From the NCBI GenBank assembly GCA_033060915.1, contig CM065378.1, forward strand, positions 53,832,001-53,896,000: 64,000 nucleotides of DNA, read 5' to 3'. Positions 1 to 11,769 of this stretch are shown piece after piece. How positions within the stretch are numbered: the stretch's first letter is position 1; each line of letters starts with the position of its first letter. The stretch comes from Euryodendron excelsum. Its lineage: Eukaryota > Streptophyta > Magnoliopsida > Ericales > Pentaphylacaceae. Both the position numbers and the translations under genes were made by a program. The notes under the pieces were generated by a model. That model did no database searches. It was not told the DNA's origin and worked only from the letters and a program-made list of their open reading frames with translations.

Positions 1-123
1 GAAAGGTGAAAACCATTTGAAGGGGATTCTTTTGAACTTGAAATTTGGAACCCCCCCCACCACCCCCCCCTTTTTAAGTTGAGGGGTAAAAAACTTGTTT
101 TGACTCGAAACTTGAGAATTCTT

Positions 124-590
124 GAAGGCAAAATTTTACAAAATTCATTTTAACTTAAAATTGTTGAATGTTTTAAAGCAAAACATTTTGGAAATTTGTT
201 TTGACTTGAAACTTGAACTTTTGAATAAAAAATATTTAGAAAATTTATTTTGGCTCAAAATTTGAACTCTTGAAGACAAAATGTATAAAAATTCATTTTT
301 ATTCGAAACTTGAACTTTTGAGGACAAAATGTGTATAGAATTCATTTTGACTCAAAATTTGAACTCTTGAAGACAAAATGTATAGAAAAATCATTTTGAC
401 CCAAAACTTGAACTTGTGAAGATAAAATGTATAGAAAATTCATTTTGACTCGAAACTTGAATTTTTTAAGACAAAATGTATGAAAAATTCATTTTGACTT
501 GAGACCTTTGATTTTTTTTTTTTTAAAGCAAAACGTTTAGAAAATTCGTTTTGACTCAAAACTTAAAACTTTTTGAAGGAAAATTTTAAA
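124..590. repeat. Tandem array, about 49-bp unit, roughly 9 degenerate copies
   Basis: Units beginning AAAATGTATAGAAAATTC and containing a TTTGACTCGAAACTTGAAC block recur at about 229, 277, 326, 375, 424 and 473, a 48-49 bp period; weaker copies extend on both sides. The array sits in the 3' internal part of element A. An array of similar composition and period (CCTTCAAAAAGTTTTATT type) lies at the equivalent place in the other element at 33,190-33,490. The small reading frames across it follow the repeat and are not genes. Confidence 0.8.
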
Positions 591-1355
591 AAAACTTATT
601 TGACTTTTGAAAATTAATTTTGAATTTGAAAGAAAGCAAGAGCTTTAATCTTTTGAATTTGAAACTATTTGTTGAAAAAGTTTTGAAAGCTTTCAAAATT
701 GAGTTTGAAATTTGAAAGTTTTTGTAGCCGAAGCCTTGGAAGTTTTTAGACTTTTGAAAACTGATTTTTTTATTTGAAAGAAAGCTTGAGCTTTCGCTTT
801 GAAGTTGATTTTGAAATGATTCCGTAAGAATTATACATTAGCTTTATCTTGAAATTCTGGTGAGGAGTTGAGGCTTGTGAGTCATGAGAGATTGTTCTGT
901 GCTTAGTGTTTTTTATCTTGAAGTCGAAAGGATAGGGCCTTTGTTCCATCTTGGGCCGAGGTCTCCAAAGAGCAGAATATTTGGTGTTTGCTTGATTGTC
1001 GAGTTCTGCTTTTGGTAGGCATAACATGATTCTAGTTGACATGTTTTCTGAGGAATTTTACTTCTCTGAAGTCGAACATCTTGAGTTTGTTCATGGAAGG
1101 GGTGAGGTTTCTTTCTCTTTTGAAAAGGTTTAGGTATCTGGAAGGTCGAACATCCTTGGTCGGTTTATCTTGGATCGATCAGCTGGTTTTAAATTAATTG
1201 GGAGGTGTAAAGTGGGACTTGCCCCAGTTTTAATGATTTGAGAAGGTTGAATTAGGCAATCCACAGTTGATTGGGGAGGTCGAGGGTGGGTCGTTGCCCC
1301 AATCTTCACTGTTTGAAAAAGGTTGGATTAAGCTGTTCAAAGTTTTCACAGGAAA
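591..1355. other. Non-coding 3' internal region of element A
   Basis: This is AT-rich DNA between two tandem arrays. A 90-codon minus-strand frame (1,042-770) is open, but I recognise no domain in it. The antisense PMD-like gene of the other element would fall here on the plus strand, and no such similarity is visible, so this copy has lost it or never had it. Confidence 0.4.
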
Positions 1356-1359
1356 TTAG

Positions 1360-1880
1360 AATGATGTATGTTATACCCACTAATAGACACACAAATTAGG
1401 AAGAAATATGGATAAATGTATGTAGGGGTTTATTGAAATGGATATATGTCATACTCGAATGCAGGTATAGATACAAGTTATACTTGGATATTAAAGGAAT
1501 GCGCAAGCTATATAGGAATTAGAATGAATGCCTGTCATACTTTCTGATGAATGCACAGGGTTTTGCAGGAATGGAATTGAATAAATGTTATATTTTTTGA
1601 TGTATGCATATGATTATACAAGAATGGAATTGAAAGTATGTTATACTTTTTTTAATTTATAAATGTACAGGATTGTATAGGATTGAAAACGAATGCATGT
1701 CATACTTTTTGATGAATATTCAGAATTTTACAAATTTATATGTCATACTTTTTTATGAATGCACAGGTTTATGCAGGAATGGAATTGAATGAGTGTCATA
1801 CTTTTAAATGCATGCATGAATAGATACAAATTACACAGAAATTGAATGGATGTACAGATTATACATGTCATGAATGCACA
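1360..1880. repeat. Degenerate tandem array, about 55-60 bp unit, 7-8 copies
   Basis: The motif TGTCATACTTTTTGATGAAT followed by GCACAGG and GCAGGAATGGAATTGAAT recurs from 1,370 to 1,870. Individual copies vary in length, so the array is old. It lies inside element A. No matching array is evident in the element at 20,494-38,544. Confidence 0.65.
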
Positions 1881-3959
1881 AATACTACATGTATATAGGT
1901 TATCTACGAAGAATGCCTTAGGATGCCCTAGGACCCATGCTCTCAGAATTCTATTTCCCTTCCAGAATCTTACCCCTTTAGTTTTATCCCATTCTTATCG
2001 AGGTGTGATAGCATTTGCATCATTCCCAAGATATCTTGACCTTTTGGTTTGCCAATTGCTATCTTATTCTTATTTTTTACGAGATTACTATTTGAAAATT
2101 TTCTATCCTTACTTGGTTCTCTCTCTTAAATCTTCAAATTTTACCATGGCTTGAGCAACAGCTCGCCGGCCCTTTGTAGAGCGATAAACAACTTGGCTCT
2201 CATTCTGAGAAGACTTCTTTTGGGACTATAATGTAGGTCGGGTTTTGAGGTTATAAGAAATAAAGGAATATTTAGGCTCAAAGATTTTTTTTAATAGGTT
2301 GTTTAAACCAAAACCAACTGAGCACATCTTGGGGCATGAGATTGCCTCTGCATTCCTTCCTGTCTCTCTCCTTTTTTTTAGAACTACTTGTTTTGGTATT
2401 GTTCAGGCTTATTTAGACTAAACAATTTTCTTTGATCAGAGAAGACCTTTTATTTGAACAATAGCGCATGCTAGGTTAAAGGGTTTATGAACGAAAGGAT
2501 ATAAAGGCTTAAACATTATAATTTGTGGGGTTCCCTAAGGACCATGATCACCTTTGGTAATTTAATTTCTATTTCCTTTTTTCTTCTTCCCTTATTACTC
2601 TTTTTATTCTTCTAGACCATTGTCTCCCTTCTAATTAGAATTCTTCATCAAGAAATTTATTCTTATGTCGACTTTTAGAGATGCTGACTTTTTATTTCTA
2701 TTTTTGAAAGACATTATCTTTTCTTGAAGACCACCATTAACACAATGGTTTTTTTTTCCACTCTTATTGCTCTTCTAGACTCTTTTTTACATCGAAAAGC
2801 TTGCTTCTATGCTTCCTCTTGGAGATGTCACCGATACTGTATCCTCTTGGACATCTCCATCCTCATCATGCGCTCATTACTTCTTATTAAGGGTTTTTGC
2901 CTTAACCCAATGTGGGCGGTAATCATCAGGTCAGTTTTCTTTGAAAAAATGTAACCAGCTCTAGTGGGCTTTGCAAAGGGATTTTTTTTTTTTTTTACTG
3001 TATGGTAGTAGAATTGAGGGCCTCTCATCCTTTCAAATTGAATTACTTAGTCTATAAAGCCTTTTCACAAAGTTTAGAGAATATTCCTAAATAAATCCTT
3101 GTACTTTCTATCAAATCAACCACCATATGCTCACCTCAATGTGGGGGATGGTTCTTGGTTTGGGAATAACTGAATGGAAATCACTTACAACTCTAATGGG
3201 CTAAGCAAAGGTAGTGTTTACTTCTTTTGGATAGATATAACAATGACTTCTCATCTTCTTGAGGAGACGACTACCCATCGCTTAGCCAGGATATCACTCA
3301 AGTGTCATCTCTTTAATAAGCTCCACACTTCTTTGTTGAGTTTATCTTCCTTCTTCCTTTCACTCTCTATTTTTCTCTCAAAGGTTTTAACCTCTATTGA
3401 ATGAGTTGCCCATGCTATCCCATCCTTCAAGTCAAGTCATTATAAATTGGAGAAGAATCTCTAAAGCAATCATTATCCACAAGAGTATGAGTTAAGGGGA
3501 TTAAACTAGAGTCTTTCATTTTCATTTTTTTTATATGGCATGGCCTTAATTGAAAGCATAAGCACAAGACAGAAAAAGTAAAAAATAGAAAGAAAAGTGG
3601 ATGAATACAGAAAACATTCATTATCCTCGTTGGTTTCAAACGCCTCTAGATAGGCTTTGTTATTATCCCGACATTTTCTATGCTCCATGTGCCAGGTGTG
3701 TCATTAAGCTATGCGGGGTGGATTGAGTTGTTGTCTGCAGCACTCACGGTGCCACTGGTGATGGTGTAGTGGTGGATCTCTCTTTTTTTTTTTTTTTTTC
3801 CTTTTTCAGCTTCATACGGGGTGCCTAGGCTACCACCCAAGACTTGTAGTTTCTTAATGTTGTTCTTTTCTTTACTGGGTTCTTCTTCAGAAGCAAAGAT
3901 GGCGGCTTTAGCAGATATGCTAGCTAGCTAGCCTTCCTCCCATTTGATTTCTACCATGG
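1881..3959. other. Unrecognised internal DNA of element A
   Basis: Short frames (for example 1,846-2,154 plus, 3,427-3,639 minus) show no known domain and are not supported by the related element. A homopolymer T run is present near 3,785. The minus strand just below 3,960 could be the divergent gag C-terminus, since the reading frame continues past a stop, but the other copy has no clear match. No RT motif is seen here. Confidence 0.4.
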
Positions 3960-4831
3960 CCTGATCTTAGAAAAACTTGTTTGCATCGATTTTGTCTAGA
4001 TCAGCCCCATCTTCCATGATAAAATTGATGGTGTAGTCTGGTGATGGGTGGGGAGCAACATGAGTTGGGTCGGCTTCTTGTATGCCAATAACTTTTGAGT
4101 CAATTAGGTCATGAATTTTATACTTTAGAGAGAAGCAATCCTCAGTGTCATGAACTTGGCTACCCAAATGGTATTTGCAGGTTATTATCAAGTTGAAGTT
4201 GAGTGGTAAGGGATTAGGGAGCGGCTGAGAGGGTATAGGCTTCAGATGTCCTGTTGCTAGGAGGCCATAATAAGGTGCGGTTTGTGTGCAAGCAAGTTTA
4301 GTAGAAACTCAGTTTCTCCAGCTCACTCTCTTAGGACGGAAGGGTGTCCCAGATGTTTTTAAAGGCTGGGGATCAGGTTCTAGAGTAATAATATTTGGGT
4401 CAATGGCCTTGAATTTTACGCTTCAAAGTGGGACAATTTTTTGTGTCATGGTCAGGTGAGTTGGAATTGTATTCACATGATAGATTAGGATTGTATGATT
4501 TGGGGGTCCGGTTGAAGACAAGCTTGGGAGGTACCAGAACGAGATGTTTGGCTTAGCAAAGTCGTCGGTAAGCAATGGTCAGAGAGCAAGCCAATGGGTC
4601 GTAATCCCAGTCTTCTCTGTTGGTCCTCTTTTGGAAGACAATATACTCCTCATGGGTTTGGACCTGAAGAGCCTTTGCCCGCTCATCAGGCATTATGCCT
4701 ACATGTGATAGGAGCAGAGAGATCTTTTTTTCCACTTTGGTTATCTTCCTCCCAAGTCCTCTTACTTCTTCCAGTAGCTGAGCTTGGCCTTGCTTGAGAA
4801 CTGAGCTTGGTCACGTATTGGATGGCTCCAT
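3960..4831 (-). pseudogene. gag: gag relic of element A (Ogre/Tat-like), core deleted
   Basis: Read on the minus strand, the frame starts near 4,831 (MEPSNT followed by a stop). It continues through a helical segment (VEKKISLLLSHVGIM and onward, 4,735-4,553) and then two knuckle-like motifs: CEYNSNSPDHDTKNC with LKRKIQ at about 4,500-4,407, and CKYHLGSQVHDTEDC with LKYKIHDLID at about 4,185-4,100. The C-Y-x-HDTE-C-LK-KIQDLI pattern is typical of gag in Ogre/Tat-type plant gypsy elements and matches the motif near 28,595-28,680. The capsid core that the other copy keeps (27,700-28,150) is missing here, and stops and frame changes separate the pieces. It cannot make a functional Gag. The family call rests on motif recognition only. 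Confidence 0.6.
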
Positions 4832-4839
4832 GGATGCTT

Positions 4840-6484
4840 TTCAATCTGAAATGAAGTAACTACTCCTTCGTTTCTTAGCCTTAAATGGTGACCTTCTGAA
4901 AAAAATCTCTACGGACGTTGGCTTGGCTTTCGATCTTGTAGCAATTTGGGGAGGGGGGGGGGGGGGGGGGGAGAGTAAAGAGAAAGTATAAAATAAGAAA
5001 AAGGAAAAAGTTAGTGCGTTGACTTGAAAGTTTTTATGCAATGCATGTCTTAGGGGTGCTCCTAATTTTGAGGGGGACTAAACATGATGTTTTGGCTCAT
5101 TTTTTGAGAAAGGCGATTCCCCCTTTCTGTAATACCGTACCTGTGTGATCTTGTCTATTCATCCATTCATACATTCGTTCGATGAAAGTAAGAAAGACAT
5201 TTTCATTGCATTTGATTTTTGTACATAGAATTGAAAGTACATTTGAAGGGGAAGGGGGAACACTTTCCACTGGACTTTTTGCCTATCTACTAGAATCCTA
5301 AACTACTCTTGAGTACTTGGACCCATCTTCCTTGATGGAGTTTGGTGAGAGACCTCGCTTAGTGGCTGTCCCTTATCTTTTAAGTAATCCTATCTCTATG
5401 AGTAGAGAGGGATTAGAGCCCCTCTCATGGGATGAGATTTGATACATGTTATGAGTCTTTAGGGTTGCTTGGAACCCTTACAAATTTTGGTAGGCTTTGA
5501 TTTGAATGAGAGTGGTTTAGATCACTCTTTTTAAGTTGATCATATGCATGGAATGTAGTACTTGAGTTATTTTGAAACTCTTGTCTTGAAATGGAGAATG
5601 GATGCATGAGCAATATGATATTTGTATAGCAGTAGAAAATGCATGAGCAGTATAACAACAGGAATTAAGTAGTTTAAATTAACAGGAAGTAAGGAAAAGT
5701 AATGCGGTCGCCCTTTCCTCCTTGGTTTTAAAAATGACGCATGTGTCTTAAATCCAGCAGAGGTTTAACTATGCATGCGGTGCTACATGAGCATGAGGTT
5801 GAGGGTTACTAATACTTCCTAAAAAGCTCAATTCTTGAATCTTTAAACCTCTGGCAAGCACCCCTGAGAGGGTGAACCCCATTTTTGGTTGATGGTTCAG
5901 GCGAGGGAACTATCAAGAGGCCGTCGGCTAAGAAACAAACACTGCATCCACCGACAAACAATATATTGTTCCCCCTTCTAACTAAAAGGATAGTAACCAG
6001 GTAGAATGCAAATATAAATGTATATGATTGTGAGCGCAAGTATGTGTGGAATTTTTTAAAATAGAGGAAAGGTCTCAATAACTCCCATTCATCCTGTACC
6101 ATTCATGCATTTATGACAGTTAAAACATTCACACAACATAAAGTAAATGTGAACAAGGGTTCACCTACAAAAGAAATACAAATAGTTAACACTTTTTGGA
6201 AAACTTAACCCAGCAGGAAAATAAATGATCAATGCAAGAACATAAATACAAAAATTAATACAAGGGCATGAATAATAGAACGAATGCAAGTGACGACACT
6301 TGTTTGAAAACTTTAAACATTTTTGAAAATATTGTTTGATTTTTACAAACTTATGATTTTTAAAATATGTTAAATTTTGAAAAATTTTACAAAGTGGATA
6401 AAACTGAACCAAGTAATTGGATATTCTAGATGAGTGAAGGGTGAAGAGACATGACAATGGCCTAATCTTTTAAGCATATCCAAC
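4840..6484 (-). other. 5' leader of element A (LTR to gag)
   Basis: The leader is homologous in reverse to 23,572-23,708 plus 26,060-27,300 of the other element, with shared blocks such as GCCTCTTGATAGTTCCC and CCTTTCCTC. A 97-codon frame (6,102-5,809) is open in this copy, but the matching stretch at 26,100-26,390 is full of stops in that frame, so I treat it as untranslated leader. The primer-binding-site sequence next to the LTR is not preserved: the bases after the LTR end read GTTGGATATGC. A G homopolymer occupies 4,948-4,971. Confidence 0.55.
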
Positions 6485-8317
6485 TGTCGTGCTCCGATTT
6501 TTACTCAAGCCCTCTTGACTTGGGAAAAGCATGATACTCTCTCTATTAGAACTTACCCTCCTAAAAGAACAACAGCGTCGAGGGTTTGAACTTAAAAATT
6601 TGATTTGATTCAAGGCTTTTTGATAAATGTTTGGAGTCGCCACCTAACATAGTTAAAGATGTGTTAAGTCACCTAAAACTAAGTGTAATCCGAAGACTAA
6701 ATTTAGGTTTTTTGAAAAAGTTTTGAAAATGTCTTTCTTAAGAAGGTTTTTAGAAAAGAGGTTTTTAGCAACCTTTTGAAAGCCCTTTTGAATACGTGAC
6801 TCTAATTTTGCTCTTCGAAATAAAAATCTATGGTCCGGGGGTTGGTTACGTGAAGAGAAAATATCCTAAGATCATCACCCTGCCCCGCTCTTTCGATACT
6901 AACATGTTTATTCACTCTTAGTTCACTCACTTAAATTACCAGTTAATAGAAGTCCACTTGTATCCAGTTAGAGAAGTTTTCGAAAATAGGGTTTGGTCAT
7001 TATTTTTTAGATGAATGATGCATGATGCATTTTTTGAAAAGATATTTGAAATAGGAAGTTTTTGAACTGGTTTGAGATGGAAATTTTAACTTGATAAAGA
7101 TTTTTGAAAAGGGAACTTGAGTTGAAATAAAGTTATGACTGCATCATTTTAAGTTGCCTACATATCTCATTTGACGAGAATCAGGTAATTCGTAATTCGG
7201 GCAAAGACCCGATTGAAGATAGACTCATAGGAGTTTTGGAAGGTTTTGAAACTTTGGATTCAAGAGTTTTGACTTGAAATAGAACTTGAAGGTTTGAAAA
7301 TATCTTTGGACATAGGACTTGAGAGATCTTTGGAATTTTTTGAATATGCCTTTGAAATAAGACTTGGATTGTTTCAAAGATGCCTTTGAAATAGGACTTG
7401 GATTATTTTTGAAAATTTTTTGAAGTTGAACTTGAATGTTTTTGAAATGTCTTTGAAAGTGTCAAAATATTTTTGGAAACAACTCAAGGGAGTTTTGAAT
7501 GGTTTTTGAAACAACTCAAGAGAGTTTTGGAAGGTTTTTGAAATAACTCAAGAGTGTTTTTAAAATATTTTTGGAACAACTCAAGACAGTTTTGGAATAT
7601 TTGAAAGTTTGATTAGAGATTTTTAGAAATGGAGTTTGAATTGGACTAGGAATCTTTTAAACTTGTCTTTGAAAAGGTTTTTAAAGTAGTTTTTTAATAC
7701 CTTATAAAAGGTATGTTGAATATCTCAATACCTTTAAGAGATTAGCTATGAAAAGACTAACTCCTTTAAGGCTATGAATTTTTGAAAACATGTTTAGAAA
7801 AGGGGCTAGAGACTTCCCTTAGGTTTTAAAAACTTTAGGGTTACATAACCCTACTTGATATCTCACCTTCCATGAACAACCTCAACCACATAACGCCTAA
7901 GACTACTTCAAGGGTGAGACTCTTGAAAATCCTTGAAAAGAGGTTTGGAAAACCCTTAGGGTTTGAGAATTCTAATATGAACAAACTTGAAGGTTATGCT
8001 TAATATATCACTTCCCTTTGGAGATGCTAACCATGAGAGAGTTAAGACCACCTTAGAAATGTGAGTTTTGAAAACATTTTAAAAATAATCTTTGGAAATA
8101 TTAAGTGTCTAGACATTTTTTATTAAGACAAGTTTAGGAGAGTTTTAAAAAGTATTTTGAGATAGAGTATGGATTCATTTGAAAAACTTTTGAATTAGGA
8201 TTTTTGAAAACTCAAGGGATTATGAGGTTTTTTGAAAACGTGTTATTAAAATGGTCTTGAATTGAATGATGACTTTTAGTGGTCTTGAAATTGGAGCGTT
8301 GAAGTTTACTAACCTTG

Positions 8318-8520
8318 ATTGGGTTGATCTAGGGTTAAGTTAGACTAGGGTTAGATTGACCTAAGATTGACTAACTAGGGTTAGATTAACCTAAGGTTAA
8401 GGTAACCTAGGGTTGACTAACTAAGGTCAAGTTAGCCTAAGGTTTGATTAACTTAGAGTTAACTAACTTGGGTTAGGTTAACTTAAGGTTGGACAACTAG
8501 GGTCAGGTTAATCTAGGGTT
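8318..8520. repeat. CTAGGGTTAA-type degenerate repeats within LTR
   Basis: Repeated blocks of the form ACTAGGGTTAGATTAACC and AACCTAGGGTTGACTAACT run through this stretch. The plus-oriented LTR at 58,242-63,109 has the reverse-complement array at 61,311-61,690 with a clean 30-bp period, so the array is an LTR feature rather than telomere-derived. Confidence 0.65.
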
Positions 8521-9976
8521 TTGGAAGGTGGTATTGAAAAGCGGTTTTGAACTAGGGTTTTGAATTTGGTGGTTTTCAAAAGGTATTTTTGATATAGGGT
8601 TTTGAACCTAGTGGTTTTGAAAAGATGGTTTTATGCATGGAACTTGAAAGGATGTTTTGAAAACCATTTCATGAAAACTACACAAGTGAGTATTGGGTTC
8701 ATATGGTTGGTATTTGGAAATTACTCAAGAGAGGGTTACCTTGGAACTATTATAACCACTAATTCAAGAAAGTGAAACTTTTGAAAACCAATATATAAAA
8801 TATAGTTTTGAAAACTTTTTTGATTGAAAACTAAAAAGAATGAACTTTTGAAAATCACTTTTTGAAAAGGGGGTTTTGAAAAATCACTCTTAAGATGTTG
8901 AAAATCACTCTAAAGAATAAGAGTTCATATGGTCGATTTAAGGGAAATCACTCCAAAGAGGACTCCATGAGACCATTCTAACCACAATATTTAATATAGC
9001 AAAACTTCTAAAAATCAAAATGGAAATGGTAGTTTTGAAAAATCATTTTTATACAGAGAGAATGAACTCTTGAGAACCTTTCTTAAAGTGGATTATTTTG
9101 AAAACCTGTTTTAGGGCGTTAAAAAAACTACTTTAGTGAGTTAGAGCTCCTATGGTCAATATAGTGGGCAGACTACTTAAGAAAGTCTCCATGGGGACCA
9201 TTCCAACCACAAAACTCAAGAGAGCAAAATTTTGAAAATCAAAGTGAAATGGAAGGTTTGAAAACTATTTTAATGCAACTTGAAAGTAGAAAATGCGAGG
9301 ACCCAAAATGGAGATTAGGGGGCTTAAGGGTGGCTTCCTAAGGCATGGAAACCTAGGATTTGACCTTGAGCTTCAAGAAATCATCTTTTAGAAAACGGAG
9401 CTAAGCATGAAATACATGAATATAATAACCACATGCAAGGGGGTTATGAAATCATACAAGGCTAAAAGGCCACACCACATTGCAAAGGGCTTATGATCCG
9501 TACATTGATAAGGTAGGCTAAAGGGGGAACCCCCAACTGGTGGCTTCCCTAAATCCTCCCCTAGGTACGGACGTAAGATCCTCTTATTCAAGCAACCAAG
9601 AAATGGGAGTAGAAGATGGGGAATAAAAGAGAAAATAGTCTAAGTAGGCTAGGAGGGAGAAGAGAAGAGTGGGGGGGGGGTAGTAAAATGTAAATAGAAA
9701 TACTACCTTGTCTTCAATACCTCTTCAATATTCAATAAAGGGCTTTGCTTAAGCTTTGAAGGGTCTTCAATGGCCTTGAAGTAGGCTGGAAATGCCTTCT
9801 AAGGTTGCTTGAAGGCTTGCAAGTTGAAGTGCATAGGCTAGAAAGGAGTTGAATCTAGCTTAGATGTTTGGAGAGTGAAATGTATAGGGTTTTTCAGAGT
9901 TCTGGGAAGATTTTAGCAAAGCTTCACTGCTAGGGTCTGGCGCATGTATTATATGAGCTTAGGCTTATTTTTCCCT

Positions 9977-9997
9977 GGCGCATGTAGCACATGCGCC
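9977..9997. promoter_or_regulatory. Perfect inverted repeat GGCGCATGT-AGC-ACATGCGCC near LTR promoter
   Basis: Nine-base arms are separated by 3 bases. A related site, GGTGCATGAAGCACATGCGCC without perfect symmetry, lies near 60,013-60,033, just before the TATA box of the LTR at 58,242. Conserved position upstream of the likely start suggests a promoter element; the binding factor is unknown. Confidence 0.45.
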
Positions 9998-11769
9998 AAT
10001 ACTGTGCCACTAACTGAGTGCCACATGGCACTCCTTATACTACCCCAACTTGGGCTGCAAAGCAAGTTTTGTCCCATCTAATTATTTTTTGGACACCTGT
10101 AGCACGCACTCCATCGTCGGGAACTCTTATGTTGACTTCACCTTGATGTTTGTGCAATCCCAGAAAGGTTCGAGAAAATCGATCACGTTTATGATGTTTT
10201 GCTGCTGTTTTTCACAAACCAGGAGCCCTCAGAGAGCTTCAAAGGATTTTGGATGACAGAGATATGTCATCGGAAAGTGTGCATAAAAATAAGCTTTTCG
10301 AAGAATCAGTGAGATGCTTTGAGGGTTTTTAAAAATGACAGTTTTTGTGCCACATGATTGTGGCCTCTAGGAAACGACCTCTTCAATTGAACTATACCAA
10401 TGGTAGGTCCTCCGGACAAGTTTCAAAAAAATTTCTAATCTATGCATTTCTCAAGTCATTTGACAGTGCGCTTGAACTAAAGAATTGAAGAAAAAGTCAA
10501 CTCTAGCAGAGCATCTGTGAGACACGCCAAGGGTTTCATAAAGTGGCAACTTTCGAGCCATGCGTTTGGAGACTTATCTTTGCAATTGAATCATATTAAT
10601 GGAAAGATCTCTAGAACGACTTTTGGGAATTCCCTAATTTATACATTTCTCAAGTCATTTGATAGTACATTTTAATTAAGGAATTAAAGAAAAAGACTAC
10701 CCTAACAGAGCATCTATGAGACACTTTAAGAAGCTTTTGTTAACTTAGAAGTGTTTCGAGTCAAGGGGCACACGTGGAAATGGAGAGGGAGGTTCAACGA
10801 GGTATCCCAAACGAATGTCGATTCGGTACCCAGAGTTGGTGTGATTTAGAAAATGCCCGAGCCATTAGGAGTAAAATGGTCATTTTGACTGGAACTTGCT
10901 GGAAAGGGGCCAAAATGGACTTGTGTGGCATATTGAACATGCCAGACTGTCAAGGGATAGTCAGAAAAGGTGGATTTACCATCTCGAGGACTCAGTACTT
11001 TTTTAAGGACATGCCAAAGTGCCTAGGGACAAAATGATCATTTTGATCAGGGTTGACCGGAATTGAACCAAAGTTGGTTTGATTGGCATCTTGAACGTGC
11101 CAGACTGTCAGGGGACAGTCAGAGAAAGTGGACTTACAGTCTCGAGGACATAGTACTTTCTCGAGGATATGTCGGGTTGGATGGACTTATTGTCTCAACG
11201 AGTTTGTACTTTCTCCTAAGACGTGGCATCATGCCTAAAGGGCAAGTTGGTCATTTTTTACTGAGATGGGTTAGTAGGAGTTGGTGTTGACCTGGGTTTA
11301 CGAGTGTTTCCGTCACTTCGACGGTTGTGACAAGTTGGTTTCCAGAGGACCTTCTTTTCTCCAGTAAACGTGCTAGGGCCAAGAAGCGCATTCGGTCCCG
11401 TGACACTGGGTGGTTTAGTGGAAAAACCCATGTTGACCTAGTGAGTGTTCACGTTACTTGAACAGCTTAGTGGTTTGTGAGTTTTTCCGTCACTCTAACG
11501 GTTTGGTGTTGGTTCTAGAGACTGCTTGATCTCGGAAAGCCACCTAATGCCAAGAGGCATAATGAGCATTCTACATTGGCGGGCTAGCAGGCGCCAGAAG
11601 TGAACCGTTTCAGGTTTATGAGTGTTTCAGTCACTCCGACGATGGTTATTGGTTTCGGAGGCCTCCTAGTCTCTAAAAACTGTCTTGGAAAATTTGTGAA
11701 TGTTTTCGTTACCCCGATGGTATGATAGTTTGTGAGTATTTTCGTCACTCCAACGGTGTTTGGCATTAG

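Larger units (their letters stand above)
1..11769 (-). mobile_element. Partial Ty3/gypsy (Ogre/Tat-like) retrotransposon A, minus orientation, 3' end outside window
   Basis: The region reads on the minus strand as 5' LTR (11,769 to 6,485), leader, broken gag (about 4,831 to 3,960), then non-coding internal DNA running off the window at base 1. It is aligned by eye with the full-length element at 20,494-38,544. The leader just below 6,485 matches the leader after 23,571 (shared AGGCCATTGTCATGTCTC), and 5,800-6,130 matches 26,060-26,350 in reverse. No reverse transcriptase, integrase or RNase H motif is visible. The 3' LTR would lie upstream of base 1. The LTR has lost its U3 terminus where the next LTR abuts it at 11,770. 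Confidence 0.7.
6485..11769 (-). mobile_element. 5' LTR of element A (5.3 kb, U3 end truncated)
   Basis: The LTR 3' terminus is at 6,485 (TGTCGTGCTCCGATTTTT on the plus strand), matching other LTR ends in the window (TGTCGCGCCCTGATTTTT). It resembles the LTR at 58,242-63,109: both have a run of CTAGGGTTAA-type repeats (8,318-8,520 here), a GGCGCATG/ACATGCGCC promoter-proximal motif, and a shared block at 11,575-11,610 (CACTTCTGGCGCCTGCTAGC read on minus). About 250 bp of terminal U3 is missing at 11,769, where the next LTR starts. Small frames inside it are not conserved between LTR copies. Confidence 0.7.

Noticed and set aside
4948..4971. Poly-G/C tract as a possible regulatory G-quadruplex
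   Set aside because: A single homopolymer in a decayed leader, not conserved in element B. It is probably slippage.
5809..6102. 97-codon minus-strand frame in the leader of element A, a candidate extra ORF upstream of gag
   Set aside because: The homologous leader of element B (26,100-26,390) has several stops in that frame, so conservation does not support coding.
8318..8520. CTAGGGTTA-rich DNA that looks like interstitial telomere repeats
   Set aside because: The units are not TTTAGGG arrays. The mirror copy at 61,311-61,690 shows a 30-bp LTR repeat with CCTAGGTTAAC, so it belongs to the LTR.
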